Source: Rubrivirga sp.
GTDB lineage: Bacteria; Bacteroidota; Rhodothermia; Rhodothermales; Rubricoccaceae
Direction: 5' to 3'
Length of the DNA stretch: 8,622 bases
Assembly: GCA_012269805.1 (NCBI GenBank)
Contig: JAAXJP010000144.1
Coordinates: 1 to 8,622, forward strand
A program made the translations under genes and the position numbers. The notes under the pieces were generated by a model. That model did not search any database and was not told the DNA's origin. It saw nothing but the letters and a program-made list of their open reading frames with translations. Positions 1 through 7,265 of the stretch are shown one piece after another. Each line of letters opens with the position of its first letter. The stretch's first letter is position 1.

Positions 1-328
1 CTAGGAGGCCGCTGCGGTCGGCGTGGGCCACCCGGGCGGCGTCGGCGGCCGCGGGGAACGCGGGCGGGGGCGGGTCGAGGTCGCGGCCGGCGAGGCGGGC
101 GACGGCCGCCCCCGCCTCGGCCCCGAGGCGGGCGATCTCGTCGAGGAGGGCCGTCTTCCCGATCCCTCCGGGCCCGTGGACGAGGGCGACGTGGAACGGG
201 AGGTCGTCCGCGGCGAGGGCGTCGGCGAACGGCGCCAGCTCCCGCTCGCGCCCCACGAACCGGCGGTGCCGGGCGGCCCGGAACCGGTCGCCGAGCGTGG
301 GCGGAGAGGGGGCCGTGGGCGAGCGCAA
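1..328 (-). CDS. ATP-binding protein with Walker A (P-loop), 5' part only
   Basis: This minus-strand frame is open from the left edge to an in-frame TAG near 383-385. It encodes a globular N-terminus: a Pro/Ser-rich start, then RFVGRERELAPF (about residues 23-34), then the P-loop GPGGIGKT at residues 52-59, followed by a helix (ALLDEIARLGAEAG). 'FVGRE.EL' followed by a P-loop some 25 residues on is typical of AAA/STAND-type ATPases, including large regulators that carry an N-terminal ATPase, so a signal-transduction NTPase is likely. The domain that would define its role lies outside the window. There is no ATG between the stop and the motif. TTG at 328 gives the 109 residues described here; GTG at 256 would fall inside the conserved motif and is less likely. 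The gene is divergent from the DUF4331 gene, so it could be a local regulator, but that is inference. P-loop NTPase assignment is firm; start and function are not. Confidence 0.68.
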   Translation of the reverse strand, partial: MRSPTAPSPPTLGDRFRAARHRRFVGRERELAPFADALAADDLPFHVALVHGPGGIGKTALLDEIARLGAEAGAAVARLAGRDLDPPPPAFPAAADAARVAHADRSGLL

Positions 329-476
329 GGGAGAGGTGGCGGGGTCGAAACGGCGTTCCTGACGCGGATGTGGGGGTCTCTCCTACGCAGGTGAGCAACG
401 ATTGAGCATAAGACGGACTCGAGAACGAGCACCATCAAGGGCTTCCTTATTGATCCCATTCCCCCCTCTCCCTCTC
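329..476. other. Divergent intergenic region (148 nt)
   Basis: This stretch lies between the minus-strand P-loop ATPase and the plus-strand DUF4331 gene, so promoters for both should be here or close by. It is less GC-rich than its surroundings, especially about 395-450. I found no convincing pair of -35 and -10 hexamers and no Bacteroidota-type TAnnTTTG box. The last 20 nt before the ATG at 477 are almost all pyrimidine (19 of 20). No repeat or operator-like palindrome stands out. Confidence 0.5.
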
Positions 477-2753
477 ATGACCCCCTTGCGCACCCTACTG
501 ATGGGCGCGGCCGCCGCCGCCCTCATCCTCACGGCGGGTCTCCTGGCTCCGCCCCCGTCGGACGCCTCGAGCCACCGTGAAGCCCCCCTCATCGCCGACG
601 ACCCGCTAGCGGACAACACCGACGTCTACGCCTTCCGCGACCCCAACGACGACGACAACGTCATCATCGTCGCGGACTACATCCCACTCTCGCACCCCGA
701 GGGCGGCCCCAACTACAACCACTTTGGGGAGAACATCCGCTACGAGATCCACATCAAGAACCAGACGTCGGCCGGCGCCCTCGGCTCGGCCACGGACGAC
801 ATCACCTACCGGTTCACGTTCGACCGGGTCAACGAGGACCCCTCGACGTTCTTCAACATCCGCCTCGGCGCGGAAAACCTGAACACGAGCTACACGCTCG
901 AGAAGAGCACCGACGGCGGCGCCTCGTTCCAGACGATCGTGACCGACGGCTACACGCCGCCGGCCAACATCGGCCCGCGCTCGATCGAGTCCGGCGTCGG
1001 GCTCAACACGACCTACGAGGACCTCACGCAGCAGGCCATCGTCACGGCCACGACCGGCGAGACCGTGTTCGCCGGCCCGCGCGACGACCCGTTCTTCGTC
1101 GACCTCGGCGGCGTGTTCGACCTCGGCAACATCCGCCAGGAGTTCGGCACCGACGGGGTGCCCGGCGAGCACCAGAACCCCGAGCTCGCGCGTGACGCCG
1201 TCGCCGGGTACAACACGCACGCCCTCGTGCTCTCGATCCCGATCGAGATGCTTCAGAAGGACGGGATGTCGGCCGACGACGCCGACAGCATCCTCGACCC
1301 GGACTTCGTGATCGGCGTGTGGGCCTCGGCCTCGCGGCCGCAGTTCACGACCCTCTCTTCGGACCCGGAGAACCCCGAGCCCCAGGTCTCGGGCCGCTAC
1401 ATCCAGGTCTCGCGCCTCGGCATGCCGCTGACGAACGAGGCCATCATCCCGATCGGGCAAAAGGACTACTGGAACTACACCTCGCCCTATGACGAGGACG
1501 AGCAGGAGTTCATCCAGTACTTCGCCAACCCCGAGCTCGGCCTCTACATGGGCAACGGCGCCTTCGGCGACGCGGTCCCGGGCCTCTCGGACGACCTGTC
1601 GATCCAGATGAACGCGCTCGCGGGCGTCTTCGGCGACCTCGACGGCGACGGGAACGAAGGGTTCAACTTCAACACCAACTTCGGCGAGATCAACGACTCC
1701 GACGGCGTCTTCGACATCGTCGAGGCGATCGTGGCCGGCGACGTGCCGGCCGAGTTCGTGGCCGGGTCGGCGTTCGACGACAGCGTGGCTCCGCTCCGCC
1801 CGCTCGGCGACGGCAGCGTGACGGCACTGGCCGGCGACAACCAGCCGCGGCTCGTGGACATCTTCCCCATCTTCTACTTCGGCGTCCCGAACCTGGCGCC
1901 GTACCAGCTGCTGACCGGGAAGACCGACGGCAACCCCCTCACCGAGGGCAAGCCGTTTATCCACAACTTCCTGCCCATCACGCAGACGCCCGACGGCGGG
2001 CTCTGGGGCGGCGACATGCTCCGCCTCAACATGGCCACGCCGACGACGGACCGCTCCTCGAGCGAGTTCACCGACTGGGCCCGCCTCGGGCTCATCCGCG
2101 CGGCGGCCATCGGCCTGACCGTGCCGGACTTCGCCAACACCGACGTCGAGTTCATCCCGCACATGGACGGCTTCCCGAACGGGCGCCGCCTGGAGGATGA
2201 CGTGACGACGATCGAGCTCCAGGCCGTCGGTGGCCTCGTGCTCACGGCGGTCGGCCTCCTCGAGGACGACTACACCGGCGCCGACTACTCCGGCGCGCTC
2301 GTCACGCCGCAGACGCTGTCCGAGCTCGACTTCGTGGCCGGCCCGACCCGGAACGACATCGCGCTCCGGGGCGACTTCCCGTACCTCGCCAACCCGCACC
2401 GCGGCTACGACTACGTCCGCGACCAGACGACCGGCGCCCCGCGCGCCCGGTTCGCCACCTCCAGCGGGATGGGCGTCGGCGCGCCGTCGGGGATGATCCT
2501 CGACCAGAGCTTCCCGAACCCGACCGCCGGCAACTCGACGGTCCGGTTCCAGCTCCCGCGCTCGGCGACCGTCCGCGTGGACGTGTACGACGTCCAGGGC
2601 CGCCGCGTCCAGACGCTCACCGACCGGCGCTACGGCTCCGGCGAGCACGACGTCGACTGGGACGCCTCCGGCCTCGCCACGGGCACCTACCTCTACCGCC
2701 TGATGGTGGACGGGGAGCTCGTCGCGACGAAGCGGGCGACGGTCGTCCGCTAG
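477..2753 (+). CDS. Secreted DUF4331 protein with C-terminal T9SS type A sorting domain
   Basis: The product is 758 aa. It has a signal peptide (hydrophobic stretch about residues 6-24, cleavage near DASS, 29-32). The DUF4331 signature follows: SHREAP at 32-37 and DPLADNTDVYAFRDP at 42-56. A second conserved stretch, FPNGRRLEDDV, sits at 566-576, so DUF4331 spans most of residues 32-640. An Asp-rich DLDGDGN segment at 387-393 resembles a calcium-binding loop. From about 673 to the end is a type A sorting domain: QSFPNPTAGNSTVRFQLP, then VYDVQGRRV, then a GLATGTYLYRL strand and a basic end. In Bacteroidota relatives this directs export through the type IX system to the cell surface or medium. 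DUF4331 itself has no established biochemical role that I know of. The frame extends upstream to TTG at 402, but ATG at 477 places the signal peptide at the N-terminus and is preferred. It is the first gene of the putative four-gene cassette. Confidence 0.93.
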   Translation: MTPLRTLLMGAAAAALILTAGLLAPPPSDASSHREAPLIADDPLADNTDVYAFRDPNDDDNVIIVADYIPLSHPEGGPNYNHFGENIRYEIHIKNQTSAGALGSATDDITYRFTFDRVNEDPSTFFNIRLGAENLNTSYTLEKSTDGGASFQTIVTDGYTPPANIGPRSIESGVGLNTTYEDLTQQAIVTATTGETVFAGPRDDPFFVDLGGVFDLGNIRQEFGTDGVPGEHQNPELARDAVAGYNTHALVLSIPIEMLQKDGMSADDADSILDPDFVIGVWASASRPQFTTLSSDPENPEPQVSGRYIQVSRLGMPLTNEAIIPIGQKDYWNYTSPYDEDEQEFIQYFANPELGLYMGNGAFGDAVPGLSDDLSIQMNALAGVFGDLDGDGNEGFNFNTNFGEINDSDGVFDIVEAIVAGDVPAEFVAGSAFDDSVAPLRPLGDGSVTALAGDNQPRLVDIFPIFYFGVPNLAPYQLLTGKTDGNPLTEGKPFIHNFLPITQTPDGGLWGGDMLRLNMATPTTDRSSSEFTDWARLGLIRAAAIGLTVPDFANTDVEFIPHMDGFPNGRRLEDDVTTIELQAVGGLVLTAVGLLEDDYTGADYSGALVTPQTLSELDFVAGPTRNDIALRGDFPYLANPHRGYDYVRDQTTGAPRARFATSSGMGVGAPSGMILDQSFPNPTAGNSTVRFQLPRSATVRVDVYDVQGRRVQTLTDRRYGSGEHDVDWDASGLATGTYLYRLMVDGELVATKRATVVR

Positions 2754-2771
2754 CGCGCTCGTGCGCCACCC

Positions 2772-2789
2772 GGCCCGCCTCGGCGGGCC
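2772..2789 (+). repeat. Perfect GC-rich inverted repeat after the DUF4331 gene
   Basis: An 8-bp perfect stem (GGCCCGCC / GGCGGGCC) is separated by only TC, so the realistic hairpin has about 7 pairs and a 4-nt loop. It starts 18 nt after the DUF4331 stop and directly precedes a stronger hairpin. There is no T run after it. It may protect the mRNA 3' end or reinforce the adjacent terminator. Confidence 0.5.
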
Positions 2790-2792
2790 CGG

Positions 2793-2828
2793 GGGGGCGG
2801 AGCCGAGCACGCTCCGCCCCCTCTTTTC
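2793..2828 (+). terminator. Probable intrinsic terminator or attenuator between DUF4331 and TPR genes
   Basis: An 11-bp perfect stem (GGGGGCGGAGC at 2793-2803 with GCTCCGCCCCC at 2811-2821) encloses a 7-nt loop and is followed by TCTTTTC. Ten of the eleven pairs are G:C. The T run is short, so termination may be partial. It lies about 40 nt after the DUF4331 stop and about 23 nt before the TPR start. It would therefore give a DUF4331-only transcript or reduce read-through into the TPR gene. Termination strength cannot be judged from sequence. Confidence 0.65.
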
Positions 2829-2850
2829 TCCTCTCGCAGCTCCCATCCCC

Positions 2851-4203
2851 ATGACTTCCCGCACCGCCCGCCTCCTGGCCGTCGGACTCGTGCTGGCCGC
2901 CGTCGGCGCCGTCGCCGCCCTCTGGCTCAACCGCGAGTCCGCTCCGCTGCCCCAGGACCATGCCCAGGTCGCCCCTGGCGACCGCTTCGCCGACGCCGAG
3001 GAGGCCGCCGACTACTATCGCGCCCTCCTCCGCCAGGAGCCCGACGGCGTCGAGCCGCGCGTCCGCCTCGCCCACGCGCTCCTCCAGCTCGGCGAGGAGC
3101 GGGGCACGCAGGCCGAGACCATCCCCGAGGCCGAGGAGCTCCTCGCCGAGGCCGTCGCGATGGCGCCCGACCACTACTACGCGCGGACGCTCCAGGCGTC
3201 GCTGTTCAACACGCTCCACATGTTCGAGGAGGCGCGCGACCTCTCTCGCGAGCTTCTCGAGGAGTACCCGCACCACGCCTACGTCCACGGCACGCTCGTC
3301 GACGCGCTCGTGGAGCTGGGCGAGTACGACGAGGCCGTCCGCGTCTCGGACCGGCTCCAGGCGCTGAAGCCGGGCCTCCCGGCCTACTCCCGCGCGAGCT
3401 ACATCCGCGAGCTCCACGGCGACACCGAGGGCGCCGTCCAGGCCATGCGCCTCGCCGCCGACGCGACGCCGTACGGCCGGCCCGAGAGGGCCTGGGCGCT
3501 GTACCACCTCGCGGGCCTCTACCTCGGCGACGCCAAGACCGACACGGCGGCGTTCCTCTACCGCGGCATCCTCGAGGAGAAGCCGGACTTCGTGCCCGCG
3601 CTGGCGGGCCTCGGCCACGTCGCGCTCGTGAAGGGCGACGCCGACGAGGCCGTCCGCCAGCTCGAGGAGGCGCGCTCGCTCGAGCCGCTCGGGGTCATCG
3701 ATGAACTGCTCGTCGAGGCGTACCTCGCCGTGGGCGACGAGGCGAAGGCGGACGCCGCCGCCGAGCGCGTCCACGAGGCGCTGCTGGAGGCGCGCGGCTT
3801 CGGCGAGATCGTCGACATGGAGGAGGCCGACTTCCTGATCGACCAGGGGGAGGATCTGGAGCGATCGCTCCGGATGGCGAAGGAACAGCAGGCCCGCCGG
3901 CCGGGCCACCTCCACGCGAACGAGACCTACGCCTGGGCGCTCCACCACGTCGGCCGCTCCGCGGAGGCCATCCCGTACATCGAGCGCGCGATGCGGCTCG
4001 ACACGGGCGACGCGATGGTCCACTACCGCGCCGCGCGGATCTACGAGGGCGCCGGCCAAACGGCTGAGGCGGCCCGCCACCTGCGGATCGCGCTCGACGG
4101 CAACCTCTACGTCGAGAGCCCGAGCGCGGCGGCCGAGGCGGAGACCCTCGTGGCGTCGCTCGGCACGGGAACGCCGATCCGCGCCACCTCGGCCACGCGC
4201 TAA
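2851..4203 (+). CDS. Membrane-anchored tetratricopeptide repeat (TPR) protein
   Basis: The product is 450 aa. An N-terminal hydrophobic helix (about residues 7-26) follows a basic start, with no clear cleavage site, so a signal anchor with the rest in the periplasm is likely. The remainder is nearly all helical TPR-like units: about 47-80, 92-105, 110-139, 143-173, 213-246, 248-278, 283-312, 354-383 and 388-417. Typical TPR positions are seen in LVELGEYDEAVRV, LVKGDADEAVRQLEEARSLEP and HHVGRSAEAIPYIERAMRLD. No enzyme motif is visible, so a scaffold or protein-partner role is inferred. The frame is open back to GTG at 2761, but that start would lie inside the hairpin region; ATG at 2851 puts the hydrophobic helix at the N-terminus. 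No Shine-Dalgarno is present; the 30 nt before the ATG are mostly pyrimidine. The His-rich gene starts 1 nt after its stop, so the two are almost certainly co-transcribed. Confidence 0.9.
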   Translation: MTSRTARLLAVGLVLAAVGAVAALWLNRESAPLPQDHAQVAPGDRFADAEEAADYYRALLRQEPDGVEPRVRLAHALLQLGEERGTQAETIPEAEELLAEAVAMAPDHYYARTLQASLFNTLHMFEEARDLSRELLEEYPHHAYVHGTLVDALVELGEYDEAVRVSDRLQALKPGLPAYSRASYIRELHGDTEGAVQAMRLAADATPYGRPERAWALYHLAGLYLGDAKTDTAAFLYRGILEEKPDFVPALAGLGHVALVKGDADEAVRQLEEARSLEPLGVIDELLVEAYLAVGDEAKADAAAERVHEALLEARGFGEIVDMEEADFLIDQGEDLERSLRMAKEQQARRPGHLHANETYAWALHHVGRSAEAIPYIERAMRLDTGDAMVHYRAARIYEGAGQTAEAARHLRIALDGNLYVESPSAAAEAETLVASLGTGTPIRATSATR

Positions 4204-4204
4204 C

Positions 4205-4756
4205 GTGAGCCGCGCCGCCACTCCGAGCCGGACCGGGCGCGCCCTCCGGGGCCTGCTGGTCGTGCTCGTGCTGGCGGGATACGCCGTCGCCCTCGGGACG
4301 ACGGCCTCGGGCCAGGGCCTCAAGCTGCTCCCGCACCTCGCCCTCGACCACGTCTCGACGGCGCCCACCGTGCCGCACCTCGTCGGCGACGTGGAGGGCG
4401 ACCGCGACGTGCTGCGGACGCTCCGCCCGAAGGCACACGCGCACGGTGGACACGAGGACCAGCACCACGGGCACCATCACAGCGCCGAGCCGGTGCGCGA
4501 GACGGTCCACGTGCGGGCGACGCCGCCTGAAGTGCGCGGCCTCCCCGAGCACGACGGTACGGTCCACAGCCACGAGCCGCCGCCGGACGAGCGTCCGCTC
4601 GTGATCCCGGTCTCGCTCGACAAGCACCGGCTGCCCGCGACGCCCGGCGTCCCGGCGCCCGCCGTCGCCCTGCTCCACCTCGACGGCGTGCGGCCAGCTC
4701 CGCTCGCCTCGGTCGATTCCTCGGTAGAGACGCCGCCGCCGATCCGGCGCGGCTGA
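4205..4756 (+). CDS. Histidine-rich secreted or membrane-anchored protein, unknown family
   Basis: The product is 183 aa and starts with GTG 1 nt after the TPR gene's TAA, probably translationally coupled. An N-terminal hydrophobic segment (about residues 14-31) after a basic start suggests a signal peptide or anchor. The rest is hydrophilic and Pro-rich, with 17 histidines (about 9%) and no cysteine. They cluster at 78-92 (HAHGGHEDQHHGHHH), with further ones at 116-123 (HDGTVHSH) and at 44, 49, 58, 102, 141 and 158. Such clusters commonly bind Zn, Ni, Co or Cu. Placed just before a TonB receptor, it could be a periplasmic metal buffer or delivery protein; this is inference. I do not recognise a named family. 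Alternatives are a low-complexity linker protein or a metal sensor. The C-terminal 40 residues are Pro/Ala/Val-rich with no recognisable fold. Codon use and GC content match its neighbours, which supports a real gene. Confidence 0.82.
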   Translation: MSRAATPSRTGRALRGLLVVLVLAGYAVALGTTASGQGLKLLPHLALDHVSTAPTVPHLVGDVEGDRDVLRTLRPKAHAHGGHEDQHHGHHHSAEPVRETVHVRATPPEVRGLPEHDGTVHSHEPPPDERPLVIPVSLDKHRLPATPGVPAPAVALLHLDGVRPAPLASVDSSVETPPPIRRG

Positions 4757-4881
4757 GCGCGCCCGCCCAACGGGCAGGACGCACTCACTGGCCGATCTCC
4801 GGCCCCGACCGCCGCGCGTGGGCGCGGCGACGCCCGCCGTGCGCCCGTGCGGCACCCCTCTCTACCGACTCCTCTCGACCG
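4757..4881 (+). other. Intergenic leader before the TonB receptor, with a GC hairpin
   Basis: The 125 nt between the His-rich gene and the receptor hold a perfect 8-bp stem with a 4-nt loop (CGCCGCGC at 4810-4817, GCGCGGCG at 4822-4829) and a weaker one near 4760-4776. No T run follows, so a plain terminator is unlikely. The region is too short for, and lacks the conserved boxes of, a cobalamin riboswitch, which is often found before TonB receptors. A promoter for the receptor could be here, but I cannot point to its boxes. Confidence 0.4.
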
Positions 4882-7176
4882 ATGCCCTTGCTTCTCCGCC
4901 GCCTCGCGCGGCTCACCGCCCTCGTCGCCCTCCTCACGGGCGCCGCCTCCGCCCAGTCCGCCCGCCTCGCCGGCACCGTCACCGAGGCCGACTCGGCCCG
5001 GCCGCTCGCCGACGTCAACGTCGCCGTCGTCGGCACCGCGCTCGGCGCGGTGACCGACGCCGCCGGCCGGTTCGCGCTCGACGTGCCCGCCGGCACCCAC
5101 ACGCTCCGCGCCTCGTCCGTCGGCTTCGGCGACGCCGAGGCGACCGTAGCCGTCCGAGTGGGCGAGACGGCGCGGGTCGCGCTCACGCTCGTGTCGACGG
5201 ATGCCGACCTGGGCGAGGTTGTCGTCGAGGGCCGATCCGCGAACCTCGTCGGCGTGGCGACCGCGGCGTCGTCGGGGCTCGTCGGCCAAGAACAGATCGC
5301 TGTCCGGCCGTTGCTCCGAGTGGGAGAGGTGCTGGAGACCGTGCCCGGCGCGATCGTCACGCAGCACAGCGGATCGGGGAAGGCGAACCAGTTCTTCCTG
5401 CGCGGCTTCAACCTGGACCACGGGACCGACTTCGCGGCGTCCGTCGACGGCGTCCCGATGAACCTGCCGACGCACGCGCACGGCCAGGGCTACCTCGACC
5501 TCAACTTCCTGATTCCCGAGTTGGTGGAAACGGTCGCCTTCGAGAAGGGGCCGCAGAACGCCGCGGCAGGCGACTTCGCGACGGCCGGCCGCGCCGAGAT
5601 CCGCCTCGCCCGCCGCCTCGACGCGGGCATCGCCGAGGCCGAGGCCGGGTCGGACAACTTCGTCGCCGCGATCGTGGCCGATTCGTGGCGCGTCGGGAGG
5701 GGAGACGTGCTGGTCGCGTTGCGGGGCCAGGTCACCGACGGCCCGTGGGTCCAGCCCGAGAACGGAACGCTGGCGAGCGGCGTGGTCAAGTACTCGACCG
5801 GGACCGCGCGCACCGGCGTTGAGGTCACGGCGATGGGCTACCACAACGACTGGACGGCGACCGACCAGATCGCCCGCCGCGCCGTGCCCGACCGCATCAC
5901 GCGCTTCGGCACGCTCGACCCGACCAACGGCGGGACGACCGGCCGCTACACGCTCGCCGGCACCTGGCGCCAGTCGAGCGCGACCGGCCGCCGGACGCGG
6001 GCGACGGCCTACGCTGCGGCCTACCACCTCGACCTGTTCTCCAACTTCACCTACTTCCTCGACGACCCCGACCAGGGCGACCAGTTCGAGCAGGCCGACC
6101 GGCGCGCGTATGCGGGTGCGGACGTGGCCCATTCGTGGCGGATGGGCGGAATCGGCAGGGCGAGCGAGACGACGGTCGGCGCGGACGTGCGACACGACCA
6201 GATCCTCGGCGTCGGTCTGTTCCGGACCTCGGAGCGGGAGCGGATCGGGACGGTTCGGGACGACGAGGTCGCGCAGACGCGAGGCGGCGTCTACGTCTCG
6301 AACGAGACGCGCTGGACCGACTGGCTCCGCACGACGCTCGGCCTCCGCGGCGACGTCTATTCGTTCGACGTGACGAGCGACCGCGACGTCAACTCGGGCG
6401 GGGAGACGGACGTCATCGCGAGCCCAAAGGCGGGTTTGGTGCTCGGGCCGTGGGCCGAGACGGAGGTCTACCTGAGCGCCGGCCTCGGCTTCCATAGCAA
6501 CGACGCGCGCGGGACGGTCATCACGGTCGATCCGGCCTCGGGCGAGGCCGTCGACCCCGTCGACCCGCTCGTGCGGACGCGCGGCGCCGAGCTCGGCCTG
6601 CGGACGGCGGCTGTCGACGGGCTCCAGTCGACGGTCGCGCTGTGGGCGCTCGAGCTCGACTCGGAGCTCGTGTTCGTCGGCGACGCGGGCGGGACGGAGC
6701 CGAGCGACGCCAGCCGCCACGTCGGCGTCGAGTGGACCAACTTCTACCGCGCGACCGACTGGCTCCAGCTCGCCCTCGACGTCGCTCTGACGCGCTCGCG
6801 CTACACGGAGGGCGAGGCCGACGGCGAGCGGATCGAGAACTCGATCGGTCGGGTGATCACCGGCGGGATTTACGCCGGCCGGCCGGAGGGGTGGCTCGCG
6901 AGTCTTCAGGTCCGCCACCTCGGCCCGCGCCCGCTCGTCGGCGACGGGTCGATCACGGCGGACGCCTCGACGCTCGTCAACGCCAAGCTGGGCCGGCGCG
7001 TGGGGCCGGTCGCGCTGTCGCTCGACGTGCTCAACCTGCTCGACTCCGACGCCGCCGACGTGAGCTACCTCTACACGTCGCGCCTCACGGGCGAGCCCGC
7101 GGCGGGCGTCGAGGACGTCCACTTCCACCCGGTGCTCCCGCGGAGCGCGCGGCTCTCGGCCGCCCTTCGGTTCTAG
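4882..7176 (+). CDS. TonB-dependent outer-membrane receptor, putative metal or metal-cofactor uptake
   Basis: The product is 764 aa. It has a signal peptide (1-24, cleavage ASA|QS), then a carboxypeptidase-regulatory-like domain (about 27-104), then a TonB-box-like LGEVVVEG (110-117). The plug is about 135-238, with LRVGEVLETVPG and the FLRGFNLDHGTDF stretch. The rest is a beta-barrel ending in LRF, with the terminal Phe expected of outer-membrane barrels. It imports a ligand across the outer membrane using TonB-ExbBD energy. The plug carries LPTHAHGQGYLDLNF (195-209, His198 and His200) and a second His-X-His at 747-749 (VHFHP). From memory, both occur in a recognisable receptor group of unknown or metal-related substrate. 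Together with the His-rich neighbour this suggests a metal or metal-chelate ligand, but the substrate is inferred. ATG at 4882 is chosen because it gives a clean signal peptide; there is no Shine-Dalgarno. No TonB, ExbB or ExbD gene is in the window. Confidence 0.95.
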   Translation: MPLLLRRLARLTALVALLTGAASAQSARLAGTVTEADSARPLADVNVAVVGTALGAVTDAAGRFALDVPAGTHTLRASSVGFGDAEATVAVRVGETARVALTLVSTDADLGEVVVEGRSANLVGVATAASSGLVGQEQIAVRPLLRVGEVLETVPGAIVTQHSGSGKANQFFLRGFNLDHGTDFAASVDGVPMNLPTHAHGQGYLDLNFLIPELVETVAFEKGPQNAAAGDFATAGRAEIRLARRLDAGIAEAEAGSDNFVAAIVADSWRVGRGDVLVALRGQVTDGPWVQPENGTLASGVVKYSTGTARTGVEVTAMGYHNDWTATDQIARRAVPDRITRFGTLDPTNGGTTGRYTLAGTWRQSSATGRRTRATAYAAAYHLDLFSNFTYFLDDPDQGDQFEQADRRAYAGADVAHSWRMGGIGRASETTVGADVRHDQILGVGLFRTSERERIGTVRDDEVAQTRGGVYVSNETRWTDWLRTTLGLRGDVYSFDVTSDRDVNSGGETDVIASPKAGLVLGPWAETEVYLSAGLGFHSNDARGTVITVDPASGEAVDPVDPLVRTRGAELGLRTAAVDGLQSTVALWALELDSELVFVGDAGGTEPSDASRHVGVEWTNFYRATDWLQLALDVALTRSRYTEGEADGERIENSIGRVITGGIYAGRPEGWLASLQVRHLGPRPLVGDGSITADASTLVNAKLGRRVGPVALSLDVLNLLDSDAADVSYLYTSRLTGEPAAGVEDVHFHPVLPRSARLSAALRF

Positions 7177-7182
7177 CCGGCC

Positions 7183-7216
7183 CCGCCCGCCTCGACGCCC
7201 GGCCCGAGGCGGGCGG
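7183..7216 (+). repeat. 12-bp perfect hairpin after the TonB receptor gene
   Basis: CCGCCCGCCTCG (7183-7194) pairs perfectly with CGAGGCGGGCGG (7205-7216) around a 10-nt loop. It begins 7 nt after the receptor stop codon. It lacks a T run, so it may be a Rho-assisted or T-less terminator, or an mRNA 3'-end stabiliser marking the end of the receptor transcript. The position suggests that the downstream membrane-protein gene is not simply part of the same operon. Confidence 0.55.
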
Positions 7217-7265
7217 ACCTGCCCGGTGTACGGCCCGTTTCACCCGTTCTATCGCCTCCGGTCCC

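Noticed and set aside
91..132. The 9-mer CCCGCCTCG and its complement recur at 91, 111, 124, 2774, 4961, 7186 and 7205 and could be a dispersed repeat.
   Set aside because: Several copies lie inside coding sequence in different proteins and are explained by Arg/Leu/Gly/Ala codons at high GC. Only the intergenic pairs form hairpins, and these were listed separately.
1635..1655. Asp-rich DLDGDGN loop in the DUF4331 protein as a dockerin or EF-hand.
   Set aside because: There is only one loop, with no paired second repeat or flanking helix pattern. It may bind calcium, but a dockerin call is unsupported.
606..2930. Very long minus-strand open frame opposite the DUF4331 gene (774 codons).
   Set aside because: It is rich in Arg, Val, Asp and Glu in low-complexity runs and matches no fold. 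Such frames arise opposite high-GC genes with strong third-position bias, and the plus strand has a clear conserved protein.
2617..4368. 583-codon minus-strand open frame opposite the TPR gene.
   Set aside because: Arg/Val/Glu-rich shadow of a high-GC gene with no motif; the plus-strand TPR repeats explain the sequence.
4757..4881. Possible cobalamin riboswitch before the TonB receptor.
   Set aside because: The gap is only 125 nt and I see none of the conserved B12-box sequences; only a simple 8-bp hairpin is present.
4477..7128. 883-codon minus-strand open frame opposite the TonB receptor.
   Set aside because: It has the same artefact character as the frame opposite DUF4331; the plus strand encodes a complete receptor with signal peptide, plug and terminal Phe.
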